A program made the translations under genes and the position numbers. The notes beneath the pieces were generated by a model, which saw only the letters and a list, made by a program, of their open reading frames with translations, ran no database searches and had not been told where the DNA came from. Below are positions 25,331 through 33,794 of a stretch of DNA of 64,000 nucleotides, piece after piece; position 1 is the stretch's first letter; each line of letters begins with the position of its first letter. The DNA is from Lachnospiraceae bacterium P6A3 (GTDB lineage Bacteria > Bacillota > Clostridia > Lachnospirales > Lachnospiraceae), in the NCBI GenBank assembly GCA_000702085.1, contig KL370861.1, positions 560,911 through 624,910 of the forward strand, read 5' to 3'.

Positions 25331-27337
25331 ATGAGACTTGCCATATATAATGCGCTTGTAAATCGCAAGCCCGGAATTGCATACAGATATCATAAATTCC
25401 ATGACGGTACTTCAGGTATTAAGAAGTTTGTATCATGGCTTTATTTGCTTTGGCTGAATTTCGCATATTACATTTTGTTATGTCATTTTCTCGGTGTTAA
25501 GCCTCAGGCTGAATATTACGAAAGCAAAAATCTTCCCATTAAAAAAAGCGAATCAGAGAATGCCGTAAAGTCCGGCCCCATGCCTGCTTCGAATCTTATA
25601 AATAAGGTAAAAGAATACGACATTATATCCTTCGACGTATTCGATACGCTTATCTTCAGGCCCTTTTCGGAACCTGCGGATCTGTTTTATTTTGTCGGAG
25701 AGAAATTGGGAATTCAGGATTTTAAGAATCTTCGTATAAATGCCGAGAGCAGGGCTAGGCAGATCGTACATAAAACTTCCGAAGGATACGAGGTTACTCT
25801 TGAGCAGATCTGGGAAGAACTGGAAAAAGAAACTGGATTGAATGCGAAAGAAGGCATCAGGATTGAGACGGAGACTGAGGAAAAACTTTGCTTTGCCAAT
25901 CCATATATGCTTGAGGTCTGGAATGCTCTTAAAGATGCCGGCAAGGAATTGATCATCGTTTCGGATATGTACCTGCCTTCTTCCGTCATAAAGGGGATTC
26001 TTGATAAAAACGGTTTTACCGGTGCACAGCGTATTTATATATCCAATGAATATGGCATCAATAAATACGAAGGCCGTCTTTACGGGAAGGTAAAAGATGA
26101 CCTTTTGAAAGCATCACCTTCAGCAAGAATGATACATGTCGGAGATAATCCGAGAAGCGACGGGAAGATGGCAATAAAGAACGGATTTGATTCGATTCTT
26201 TATCCAAATGTAAACCGTATGCAGCTGTCTTATCGTCCTTATGATATGTCAGCCATCATAGGAAGTGCATATCGCGGAGCAGTCAATTCCCATATTTACA
26301 AAGGGCTTGAGACATACTCAATGGAGTATGAATACGGATTTATCTACGGCGGATTATTTGTAATTGGATATTGCAACTATATCAGGGATTATTTCCTTAA
26401 CGAAAAACCTGACAAGCTTCTGTTTCTGTCCAGGGACGGAGATATCCTGAAGAAGGTCTATGATTATCTGTATCCCGGTGATCCCACCGAATATGTTCTG
26501 TGGTCAAGAAAAGCTGCGGTCAAGCTGATGGCTTCATATGACAAGCATGATTATTTCAGAAGGTTCATAGATCATAAGATTTCCGGCGGGATTACCGTAG
26601 GCGAAGTTCTTGATTCAATGGAGCTTCCGGAACTGAAGACAGAACTTCCGGATAAAATATCGGAACAAGTCATTCTGGATAATAAAAATGCAAAAGACCT
26701 CAAAGAATTCCTTAATAAGAATTGGAATGTCGTAAATGAGGCATATAAAGAGCAGGAGATTGCAGCAAAAGCTTATTTTACCGAACTTCTTTCAAACTGT
26801 TCGAAAGCTGTATGCATTGATATCGGCTGGGCCGGAAGCGGAGCGCTTTCAATATCTTATCTGTGTGAAAAGGTATGGAATATTCCGTGCAGCATCACCG
26901 GGCTGATTGCAGGTACAAATACGCCATATAATTCCGAACCCGACGCATCCGAACCGTTCCTTCAAAGCGGAAAGCTTAAGAGTTATCTTTTCTCACAGAG
27001 TCACAACAGGGATCTTCTCAAGAAGCATAATCCTTCGGCGGATTACAATGTGTTCCTGGAACTATTGTTATCGTCCCCCAATCCTTGCTTTGACGGATAT
27101 TATCCTGATGGTCCCAGGTACGGAAGTGCGGATATAGATATCCGAAAAGCAGAGGAGATTCAGAAGGGAATTACTGATTTTGTTCGTAAATATGCGGACA
27201 GATTCAGTGCTTATCCGTACATGTTCCGTATAAGCGGCCGGGATGCTTATGCACCTGTTCTTGCGGCATCCGGAAGAGGTGAGAAATACCTTCGAAAAAT
27301 CGCATCGGGATTTGACCTGGAAAAAGGCGTTAAGTAA
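25331..27337 (+). CDS. HAD-superfamily protein with C-terminal 'FLxRDG/GWxG' domain (COG5610-like)
   Basis: 668 residues. A short hydrophobic stretch (about 33-53) may bind the membrane. The HAD domain (about 95-300) keeps motif I DVFDT (Asp102 and Asp105), motif II LIIVSDMYLP, a Lys before it, and motif IV HVGDNPRSD. The C-terminal half has LLFLSRDGD and CIDIGWAGSG, shared with the protein at 10350-11738. COG5610 proteins sit in polysaccharide loci, so a phosphatase acting on a sugar-phosphate or lipid carrier is plausible but unproven. Start ATG follows the amrS stop directly, so the AmmeMemoRadiSam genes lie inside what may be one glycan-related transcript. Confidence 0.82.
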   Translation: MRLAIYNALVNRKPGIAYRYHKFHDGTSGIKKFVSWLYLLWLNFAYYILLCHFLGVKPQAEYYESKNLPIKKSESENAVKSGPMPASNLINKVKEYDIISFDVFDTLIFRPFSEPADLFYFVGEKLGIQDFKNLRINAESRARQIVHKTSEGYEVTLEQIWEELEKETGLNAKEGIRIETETEEKLCFANPYMLEVWNALKDAGKELIIVSDMYLPSSVIKGILDKNGFTGAQRIYISNEYGINKYEGRLYGKVKDDLLKASPSARMIHVGDNPRSDGKMAIKNGFDSILYPNVNRMQLSYRPYDMSAIIGSAYRGAVNSHIYKGLETYSMEYEYGFIYGGLFVIGYCNYIRDYFLNEKPDKLLFLSRDGDILKKVYDYLYPGDPTEYVLWSRKAAVKLMASYDKHDYFRRFIDHKISGGITVGEVLDSMELPELKTELPDKISEQVILDNKNAKDLKEFLNKNWNVVNEAYKEQEIAAKAYFTELLSNCSKAVCIDIGWAGSGALSISYLCEKVWNIPCSITGLIAGTNTPYNSEPDASEPFLQSGKLKSYLFSQSHNRDLLKKHNPSADYNVFLELLLSSPNPCFDGYYPDGPRYGSADIDIRKAEEIQKGITDFVRKYADRFSAYPYMFRISGRDAYAPVLAASGRGEKYLRKIASGFDLEKGVK

Positions 27338-27367
27338 ACGCTTAAGTCCGATAAAATCGGCATAGTT

Positions 27368-27395
27368 TTGCTTGTTATTTAACTACTAATATAGT
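27368..27395 (+). promoter_or_regulatory. possible promoter of the HD-domain/pilT operon
   Basis: TTGCTT (27368-27373) is 16 bases from TATAGT (27390-27395), about 54 bases before the GTG start. The gap 27338-27448 is very AT-rich and otherwise holds only a weak CCGAT/ATCGG inverted repeat at 27348-27360. Confidence 0.45.
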
Positions 27396-27448
27396 ATTAT
27401 TAGAAAGTATTAATTTTTTATTAAATTTGGTTTTGCTTGGGGGTAACA

Positions 27449-28555
27449 GTGAAATTCGTTAAGTGGGAAGACCTTAAAAGCGGAATGAGACTCGCGCGTC
27501 CCATTTATTCCAAAAGCGGGGTTCTTCTTTATGAAAGAGATGCGAAACTCACTGCGGCAAGTATCGAATCCGTTAAAAATTTCGGGCTCCTCGGAATATA
27601 TATCTTAGAGCCCGCAGAACCTCTGCCTCCCATGTCAGAGGAAGATCTTGCTTTTGAAAAGTTCGAGATCAAGACGGTATCGTCACTTCAGGATGAGATC
27701 TCGAGAATCCTCAATACCAAAAAACAGCGTAATCTCCCTACAATCGTAAGCCAGATAATCCGTCAGTACGGACATTTGGAAGGAAAGGTTCATTTCTATC
27801 AGAACCTCCGCAGTAAGGATGATTTCGTATGCAGACACATGTTTAATACGGCAATACTTTGTGCGATGATGGGAAGCCGTATGAATATTTCTGTTGAAGA
27901 CAGGCTTGTACTTGTAACCGCAGCTCTTATACATGACATCGGAAAACTCGGTTCCGCAAATCCTGCAGTTTTCGGCGGAGAAACGGACAAGGGCACTCTC
28001 GAGGCAATGTATAATGACGCAATACATGGAGCGGACATAATCGAGGAATGCTTCAGTGCCGACGGAAGCAGGCTTAAGAGAATTTCCCAGCAGGCATTAA
28101 GAGCCGAGAAAGCAGCAGCTCTCGAGGAGGAACTTGACACCAGAAAGATGTCTGTTGAAGCTAAGATCCTTCAGGTTGCAAGCCGCTATGATGCCATAAC
28201 CGGAATGAGCCTTACCGGTGAAAGTCTTTCCGAAGTCAAGGCTGTCATGGAGTTCCAGGATAAGGATGACTTGTACGATCAAAACGTCGTAAAAGCTCTG
28301 ATGGACAGTGTGTATATTCTTTTCCCCGGAGTCAGCGTTGTGCTTAATTCCGGAGAGAAAGCACTTATCATCAACGAAAACGAAGAGAATATCCTGAAGC
28401 CCACCGTCATTACTTTCAGACAGAACTCAATAATGGATCTGTCACTTCATGAATATTCGGATATGAGAGTAGTAGATGTAATGAAGACTCTCGATAACCG
28501 TTACATTATGGACCAGACAGCCATTGCTCAGGCAGGTATCAGCGTTCCCGAATAA
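27449..28555 (+). CDS. degenerate HD-GYP-type (HD domain) protein
   Basis: 368 residues from GTG 27449, with GGGGG just upstream. The N-terminal region (LKSGMRLARPIYSKSGVLLY ... ASIESVKNFGLLGIYI) is that of HD-GYP c-di-GMP phosphodiesterases. The HD core keeps His130, His162-Asp163 (IHDIGK), His193 and Asp248 (SRYDAIT). However, the HHExxDGxGYP loop that defines HD-GYP is replaced by QQALRAEKAAALEEELD. It could be a divergent phosphodiesterase with other specificity or a signalling protein. It precedes pilT by 44 bases in the same direction, suggesting joint regulation of motility or surface appendages. Confidence 0.85.
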   Translation: MKFVKWEDLKSGMRLARPIYSKSGVLLYERDAKLTAASIESVKNFGLLGIYILEPAEPLPPMSEEDLAFEKFEIKTVSSLQDEISRILNTKKQRNLPTIVSQIIRQYGHLEGKVHFYQNLRSKDDFVCRHMFNTAILCAMMGSRMNISVEDRLVLVTAALIHDIGKLGSANPAVFGGETDKGTLEAMYNDAIHGADIIEECFSADGSRLKRISQQALRAEKAAALEEELDTRKMSVEAKILQVASRYDAITGMSLTGESLSEVKAVMEFQDKDDLYDQNVVKALMDSVYILFPGVSVVLNSGEKALIINENEENILKPTVITFRQNSIMDLSLHEYSDMRVVDVMKTLDNRYIMDQTAIAQAGISVPE

Positions 28556-28599
28556 GGAACGAGGTATATACAAACAAATTTTTTTTAGGGGTGAATAGT

Positions 28600-29655
28600 A
28601 TGGTAGACATTTATGATGTGATGCAAAAGGCTAAAAATGCCGGCGCCAGTGACGTACATATCACTGTAGGCGTACCTCCCAAGATGAGAGTTAACGGCAG
28701 CCTTATTACTGTCGAAGGATATGACAGACTTATGCCTCAGGATACTCTGGACGTAGTCATGTCTATCGCTAACGAAGAGCAGAGACGCAGATTCGAGGAG
28801 ATCGGTGAATACGATATGTCATTCTCCATCCCCGCTCTCGGACGTTACCGTGTTAACATCTTCAAACAGAGAGGTTCTGCAGGCCTTGCACTCAGACTTG
28901 TCGGTACTGAGATCCCTAATCCCGAGAAACTCGGTGTTCCCAAGGCTGTTATCGATCTTCATGAGAGAAAGAGAGGACTTATCCTCGTTACCGGTCCTAC
29001 CGGTTCCGGTAAGTCAACAACCCTCGCTTCGATCATTGACAGGATCAACGAGAACCGTGATGCTCATATCATCACTCTTGAGGACCCTATCGAGTATCTC
29101 CATATGCATAAGAGATCTGTTGTTAACCAGCGTGAGATCGGTATGGACTCCGGTTCATATGCAAACGCACTCCGTGCCGCACTCCGTGAAGATCCCGATG
29201 TTATTCTCGTCGGTGAGATGAGAGACCTTGAGACCATTTCAACTGCCATTACCGCAGCAGAGACCGGTCACTTGGTCCTTTCAACACTGCATACCATCGG
29301 TGCTGCATCAACCGTAGACCGTGTTATCGACGTATTCCCTCCTCACCAGCAGCAGCAGATCAGAATTCAGCTTGCGGGCGTTCTCGAAGCTATCATTTCT
29401 CAGCAGCTCATTCCTACCTATGACGGAAAGGGCCGTGTAGCAGCATTCGAAGTACTCCTTGCAAACCATGCTATCAGAAACCTTATCCGTGAAGGAAAGT
29501 CACACCAGATCATGGGCGTAATGCAGACCAACAAGGCTATGGGTATGATCACCATGGACGAAGCAATCTGCAACTTCTTCTACGAAGGAAAGATCGACCG
29601 CGATCAGGCTATTCACTTCGCACAGGATCCCGATGCAATGGAAATCAAGATCTGA
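28600..29655 (+). CDS. pilT: PilT-family type IV pilus retraction ATPase
   Basis: 351 residues, near the usual PilT length. N-terminal GASDVHITVGVPPKMRVNG, Walker A GPTGSGKST, Asp box RALREDPDVILVGEMRD-type, His box GHLVLSTLHT, and the C-terminal AIRNLIREGK motif that marks PilT rather than PilB. It is a cytoplasmic hexameric ATPase that depolymerises pili. ATG 28600 follows AGGGGTG; the in-frame GTG at 28591 overlaps the ribosome binding site. No other pilus genes occur in the window, so the rest of the machinery must lie elsewhere. Downstream is a strong terminator. Confidence 0.95.
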   Translation: MVDIYDVMQKAKNAGASDVHITVGVPPKMRVNGSLITVEGYDRLMPQDTLDVVMSIANEEQRRRFEEIGEYDMSFSIPALGRYRVNIFKQRGSAGLALRLVGTEIPNPEKLGVPKAVIDLHERKRGLILVTGPTGSGKSTTLASIIDRINENRDAHIITLEDPIEYLHMHKRSVVNQREIGMDSGSYANALRAALREDPDVILVGEMRDLETISTAITAAETGHLVLSTLHTIGAASTVDRVIDVFPPHQQQQIRIQLAGVLEAIISQQLIPTYDGKGRVAAFEVLLANHAIRNLIREGKSHQIMGVMQTNKAMGMITMDEAICNFFYEGKIDRDQAIHFAQDPDAMEIKI

Positions 29656-29676
29656 TCACCCCTACCATATATATTC

Positions 29677-29705
29677 AAGGGCGACGCAATTGCGTCGCCC
29701 TTTTT
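29677..29705. terminator. strong palindromic terminator between pilT and comM
   Basis: AAGGGCGACGCAA pairs with TTGCGTCGCCCTT as a perfect GC-rich palindrome (29678-29702) followed by TTTTTATT on the plus strand. It separates convergent pilT and comM; the T-run favours termination of pilT. Confidence 0.92.
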
Positions 29706-29706
29706 A

Positions 29707-31245
29707 TTACCCCCACTTAAAATATTCCATTGTAGGCCTGAATGATGCCGCTTCCAACAGATGATTTGAATCGATGTATTCTTTTCCGTCTATATCCGCA
29801 ATGGTCCTGGCCACTCTGAGTATCCTGTGATATGAACGCGCGGAAAGGGACAGCTCTTTATAGAGTTTTTCCATAAGTTCGAATTCCTTTTCACCAAGCT
29901 CACAGTATTTTTCCATGTCATCGGCTTTTAAATCCGAATTGAAGCGGTAAGACGTTCCTTTAAACCTTTTGTCCTGCATTTCCCTGGCCTTCATGACCAT
30001 TTCGGACATTTCTGCCGAAGAGATTCCTCCTTTGCCGTCTCTTATTTCGTATATATCTATATTTTTAAGTTCGGTACACAGATCAATTCTGTCCAGAATC
30101 GGTCCGGAGATTTTTGCCAGATAATGTTTGATCTCATTTTCGGTGCATCTGCATTTTCCTCTGTCGGGATAGTATCCGCAGGGGCATGGATTCATTGCAC
30201 ACACAAGTAGGAAATCAGACGGGTAATCCACCGAGTATTTAACTCTGGCTATATGTATTGTTTTATCTTCCAGAGGCTGTCTCAGGCTCTCTATCGTATC
30301 TCTTCCGAATTCCGGAAGCTCGTCCAAAAACAGTACCGATCTGTGTGCCAGACTGATTATTCCCGGTTTCGGATCTGCGCCTCCTCCCACAAGTGCATTT
30401 CGGGATATGGAATGGTGAGGTGACTGAAAAGTCCTGGATGTCACGAGAGCTTTACCTTTAGGCATCTTACCTGCAACACTGTAAATTGCCGTAAGTTCCA
30501 GGCTTTCGGATAGTGAAAGAGGAGGGAGTATCCCCGGTATTCTTTTTGCAATCATGGATTTACCCGCACCGGGAGGCCCCGTCATTATAAAAGAATGAAA
30601 TCCCGAGGCACTTATCACTGCGGCTTTTTTAGCTCTTTCCTGTCCTTTGACCTGATCGAAATCCGGGATTATATCATTACATTTTTCAATGATTGATAAC
30701 GGATCCGTATAAACCGAGGGCAGGATATCTTCATCTTTTGTCATCAGGTACATAATGACTTCCGTTATTGTCCGTGCACCTCTGACTTTTATACCCGGTA
30801 CAATTGAACCTTCTTTGGCGTTATCGATAGGAATAATGCATTCTTTTATGCCGTTTCGGGCTGCCGTTTGTACAATGGGAAGAACTCCTCTTACGGGTTT
30901 GATCTCACCGTCCAGTGATAATTCGCCCAGAAACAGCATGTTTCCGGCACATCCCCCGGGAAGATATTCCATTGCCGTAAGCAGGCCTATAGTCATGGGA
31001 AGATCGAAAGCGGTTCCGTCTTTTCTGAGATCTCCCGGTGAGAGGTTAACGGTTATTCTGGATGCGGGTATTGTAATATCATTATTCTTGAGCGCCGCCC
31101 TGATCCTGTCTCTGGCCTCTTTGACTTCGGGGCCCGGAGATCCCACTATGTTGAACATCGGAAGTCCGTTTGACATATCCGTTTCGACGTTGATTATCTG
31201 TGCATTAATTCCCTGAATGGCAGCTGATAATATATTGCTGAACAT
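29707..31245 (-). CDS. comM: ComM/YifB-like Mg-chelatase-related AAA+ ATPase
   Basis: 512 residues, the usual length. N-terminal LonB/Mg-chelatase-like region with SNGLPMFNIVGSPGPEVKEA (family signature), the AAA+ Walker A GPPGAGKSMIAK, Walker B-region SVLFLDELPEF, a zinc-binding CPCGYYPDRGKCRC segment and a C-terminal ARSYHRILRVARTIAD. ComM is a branch-migration helicase that aids integration of DNA during natural transformation. It starts at ATG 31245 with AAGGAG, 9 bases after dprA, forming a two-gene competence-related operon. Confidence 0.95.
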   Translation of the reverse strand: MFSNILSAAIQGINAQIINVETDMSNGLPMFNIVGSPGPEVKEARDRIRAALKNNDITIPASRITVNLSPGDLRKDGTAFDLPMTIGLLTAMEYLPGGCAGNMLFLGELSLDGEIKPVRGVLPIVQTAARNGIKECIIPIDNAKEGSIVPGIKVRGARTITEVIMYLMTKDEDILPSVYTDPLSIIEKCNDIIPDFDQVKGQERAKKAAVISASGFHSFIMTGPPGAGKSMIAKRIPGILPPLSLSESLELTAIYSVAGKMPKGKALVTSRTFQSPHHSISRNALVGGGADPKPGIISLAHRSVLFLDELPEFGRDTIESLRQPLEDKTIHIARVKYSVDYPSDFLLVCAMNPCPCGYYPDRGKCRCTENEIKHYLAKISGPILDRIDLCTELKNIDIYEIRDGKGGISSAEMSEMVMKAREMQDKRFKGTSYRFNSDLKADDMEKYCELGEKEFELMEKLYKELSLSARSYHRILRVARTIADIDGKEYIDSNHLLEAASFRPTMEYFKWG

Positions 31246-31254
31246 TTTATCTCC

Positions 31255-32442
31255 TTATTTTTTGCAAAAGCATCCGGGGCTTACCTGTACTGCATATCCT
31301 TCAAGGCACAGTTCCATAAGTATCAGACATATGCCTGTTTCGCCCGGAGATGTTTCTCCATTTTCTCTCAAGTGAATATCGATTTCTTCCGCACTCTGCG
31401 GGAAAAGAGTGAGTTCTCTGTAGATCTCAAGAAGCCTTTCCTCAATGTCCGGTTCTTTATCTTTCTTTCCCTCAAATTTCCTGTGTCTTTTATCCGCTTC
31501 GGAATTAAATGCAGGCTTCAAAAGTGCTCCATCGGAAATTACGGAAAATCCTGATTCCAGATCCTTCAAATGGTCATCAAGCAGATCGCTCATAAATATT
31601 GAAGGAGACAGATATATCTTGGCACCGTGACCGATAAGGCCGTTACACCCCGCTGATAATTCATCATCCAGTCTTCCGGGAACCGCGTATATATCCTTGC
31701 CCTGATCGAGAGCCATATCAACGGTGATCAGAGTTCCGCTCCTTATTCTTGCTTCAACTACAACAATTGCATCCGCAAGACCGCTTACTATACGGTTTCT
31801 GGGCGGAAAAAATCTGGATACCGCAGGCGTTCCGGGAGGATATGTAGAAAGAATCCCACCGTTTTCTTTGAGCATTTCATAAAGATCGCTGTTTGAGTCG
31901 GGATAGCAGATATCTGCGCCGCTTCCAAGTACTGCGCAGGAATATCCGCCGGCCTCAATCGCAGCTTTCTGACTGATGCCGTCAATGCCGAATGCCATTC
32001 CGCTGATTACATTCACGTCATTTTCACCCAGCTTTACGCCCAGTTCGTGTGCCGTTTTTACACCATATGGAGAACATTGTCTCGCTCCGATTATGGCAAC
32101 GGATAGCTTGTTATTTTCGGGAAGACGTCCGTAGTAAAAGAGTGCGTAAGGAGGATCCGGGATGTATTTGAGTCTTTCCGGATAGTCTTCATCCCATATG
32201 AAACTAAGCTTCATGCCGCTTGACATGAATTCGTCGTATTTACGGAATATATTGTTTTCTTTTCTGAATTTGATAAGTTCGGAGACTTGCTTAGAACCTG
32301 TTTTTCTCATCAGTTCTTCATCGGAAGCAAGAAAAGCTTCTTTGGGAGAACCGAATGCATTTAAGATTTTCGGAACCGGTCCCTGTCCGATCCAGGGCAC
32401 TGAAACAAGCCAGAACGCATAAGGTCTGTCGTTAATATCCAA
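31255..32442 (-). CDS. dprA: DNA-processing protein DprA
   Basis: 395 residues with a TTG start at 32442 (AAGGA upstream). The N-terminal SAM-like helical region is followed by the Rossmann DprA core: YPERLKYIPDPPYALFYYG, IIGARQCSPYG, VISGMAFGIDGISQKAA, CAVLGSGADICYP, FPPRNRIVSGL, VVVEARIRSGTLITVD, DIYAVPG. The C-terminal part is longer than usual and should hold a winged helix. DprA loads RecA on incoming single-stranded DNA. With comM it suggests natural competence, or its remnants. Confidence 0.96.
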   Translation of the reverse strand: MDINDRPYAFWLVSVPWIGQGPVPKILNAFGSPKEAFLASDEELMRKTGSKQVSELIKFRKENNIFRKYDEFMSSGMKLSFIWDEDYPERLKYIPDPPYALFYYGRLPENNKLSVAIIGARQCSPYGVKTAHELGVKLGENDVNVISGMAFGIDGISQKAAIEAGGYSCAVLGSGADICYPDSNSDLYEMLKENGGILSTYPPGTPAVSRFFPPRNRIVSGLADAIVVVEARIRSGTLITVDMALDQGKDIYAVPGRLDDELSAGCNGLIGHGAKIYLSPSIFMSDLLDDHLKDLESGFSVISDGALLKPAFNSEADKRHRKFEGKKDKEPDIEERLLEIYRELTLFPQSAEEIDIHLRENGETSPGETGICLILMELCLEGYAVQVSPGCFCKK

Positions 32443-32508
32443 ACCTGTCCTTTCTGTCTTCTTTCACATGGGAAAAGAGGGCGAATGCCCAAGATAATGC
32501 GTGAGTTG

Positions 32509-32538
32509 ATTTTATGTCACACGGCTTTCTTATGTCAA
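32509..32538 (-). promoter_or_regulatory. promoter for dprA-comM
   Basis: On the minus strand TTGACA (32538-32533) is 18 bases from TAAAAT (32514-32509). It faces away from the ispG promoter, which lies 12 bases to the right. Confidence 0.7.
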
Positions 32539-32549
32539 GACCAAAACAG

Positions 32550-32558
32550 TGGTATAAT
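32550..32558 (+). promoter_or_regulatory. extended -10 promoter for ispG
   Basis: TGG TATAAT (32550-32558) gives a consensus extended -10; the -35 region (around 32530-32535, TTATGT) is weak. It lies 24 bases before the ispG ATG, whose ribosome binding site is GGAGGAA. Confidence 0.6.
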
Positions 32559-32581
32559 ACCTTTACACGAACGGAGGAAAT

Positions 32582-33640
32582 ATGTCATACAGAGATAATA
32601 CCAAAGAGATAAACATCGGCGGAGTAAAGATCGGTCACGGTAATCCGATAGCGATACAGTCGATGACAAATACCAAGACTGCGGATGTAAAAGCCACCGT
32701 GGACCAGATACACGCACTTGAAAAAGCGGGATGCGAGATCATCAGATGTACTGTTCCCGATGAGGCTTCCGCCAAAGCGATTACGGAGATCAAAAAGCAG
32801 ATCTCCATACCTCTTGTTGCGGACATTCATTTTGATTACAAGATGGCCATTATGGCTATGGAGAACGGAGCGGACAAGATCCGTATAAATCCCGGAAATA
32901 TAGGATCGAGCGACAAGGTTAAGGCCGTTGTAGACTGCGCCAAAGAGCGTAACATTCCCATCAGAGTAGGCGTTAATTCCGGATCTCTTGAGAAGAATCT
33001 CGTTGAAAAATACGGCGGAGTTACAGCTGACGGAATCTGTGAAAGCGCGCTTGATAAAGTAAAACTGATAGAGGATATGGGCTATGACAATCTGGTCATC
33101 AGCATTAAATCTTCCGATGTTATGATGTGCGTTAAGGCTCATGAAATCCTTGCGGGAAAAACTCCTTACCCTCTTCATGTTGGAATCACTGAATCGGGTA
33201 CCGTAAGAAGCGGAAGCATTAAATCTTCCGTCGGACTCGGGCTTATTCTGGGTCAGGGAATAGGAGATACAATCAGAGTTTCTCTTACCGGAGACCCCTG
33301 CGAAGAGATAACCGCCGCAAGGCTTATTCTCAAGACTCTCGGCCTCAGAAAAGGCGGAATAGATGTTGTATCCTGCCCCACATGCGGAAGGACAAATATC
33401 GATCTTATATCCCTTGCGGGACAGGTTGAAAAGATAGCGGAAAATTACCCTTATGACATTAAACTTGCCGTCATGGGATGTGCAGTAAACGGTCCCGGAG
33501 AGGCCAAGGAAGCAGACCTCGGAATAGCGGGAGGAATCGGAGAAGGGCTTCTTATGAAGCACGGTGAAATAATCAGGAAAGTCCCTGAAAATGAGCTTCT
33601 GGATGCACTGAAAGACGAATTGGATAACTGGGGAAAATAA
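32582..33640 (+). CDS. ispG: 4-hydroxy-3-methylbut-2-en-1-yl diphosphate synthase (IspG/GcpE)
   Basis: 352 residues. TIM-barrel domain with PIAIQSMTNT and VADIHFDYKMA, and the C-terminal 4Fe-4S cluster domain with Cys residues in VVSCPTCGRTN and VMGCAVNGPGEAKEADLGIAGG. IspG converts MEcPP to HMBPP in the MEP isoprenoid pathway, which supplies quinones, carriers and undecaprenyl phosphate. It is monocistronic with an intrinsic terminator downstream. In many Lachnospiraceae ispG is near polC; that order holds here. Confidence 0.97.
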   Translation: MSYRDNTKEINIGGVKIGHGNPIAIQSMTNTKTADVKATVDQIHALEKAGCEIIRCTVPDEASAKAITEIKKQISIPLVADIHFDYKMAIMAMENGADKIRINPGNIGSSDKVKAVVDCAKERNIPIRVGVNSGSLEKNLVEKYGGVTADGICESALDKVKLIEDMGYDNLVISIKSSDVMMCVKAHEILAGKTPYPLHVGITESGTVRSGSIKSSVGLGLILGQGIGDTIRVSLTGDPCEEITAARLILKTLGLRKGGIDVVSCPTCGRTNIDLISLAGQVEKIAENYPYDIKLAVMGCAVNGPGEAKEADLGIAGGIGEGLLMKHGEIIRKVPENELLDALKDELDNWGK

Positions 33641-33651
33641 AAAAATTGCAG

Positions 33652-33686
33652 AAAATGATGTCACATTTTTGTGACATCATTTTTTA
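33652..33686 (+). terminator. rho-independent terminator of ispG
   Basis: AAATGATGTCAC and GTGACATCATT form a long perfect stem around ATTTTT, followed by TTTTTATT. Confidence 0.93.
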
Positions 33687-33699
33687 TTATTTGTGATAA

Positions 33700-33794
33700 G
33701 ATTTTAATGCACGGGTGACCGGCGATAAATTTTTGTGTACCTGTTCGGGAAGGCGAGAGCGCCACGGCAGGACCTCTTTTGAAAGGAACCGAAT
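33700..33794 (+). promoter_or_regulatory. structured leader before polC
   Basis: GC-rich stretch in an otherwise AT-rich gap. CCTG (33750-) and CAGG (33777-) can bracket GGCG-AGAG-CGCC, and CCTCTTTTGAAAGG forms another hairpin just before the ribosome binding site. No known riboswitch consensus was recognised. Confidence 0.3.

Noticed and set aside
27335-27354. Possible sigma-28 promoter (TAAA ... TCCGATAA) before the HD-domain gene
   Set aside because: The spacing is only 8 bases, far from the 14-16 required; a sigma-A-type promoter at 27368-27395 is favoured.
32585-33664. 359-codon open frame on the minus strand opposite ispG
   Set aside because: It lies entirely antisense to ispG, has no family pattern and arises from codon bias on the coding strand; ispG is certain.
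33700-33794. Known riboswitch or SRP RNA before polC
   Set aside because: Compared from memory with THF, c-di-GMP, guanidine, glutamine, fluoride and SRP consensus patterns; no adequate match.
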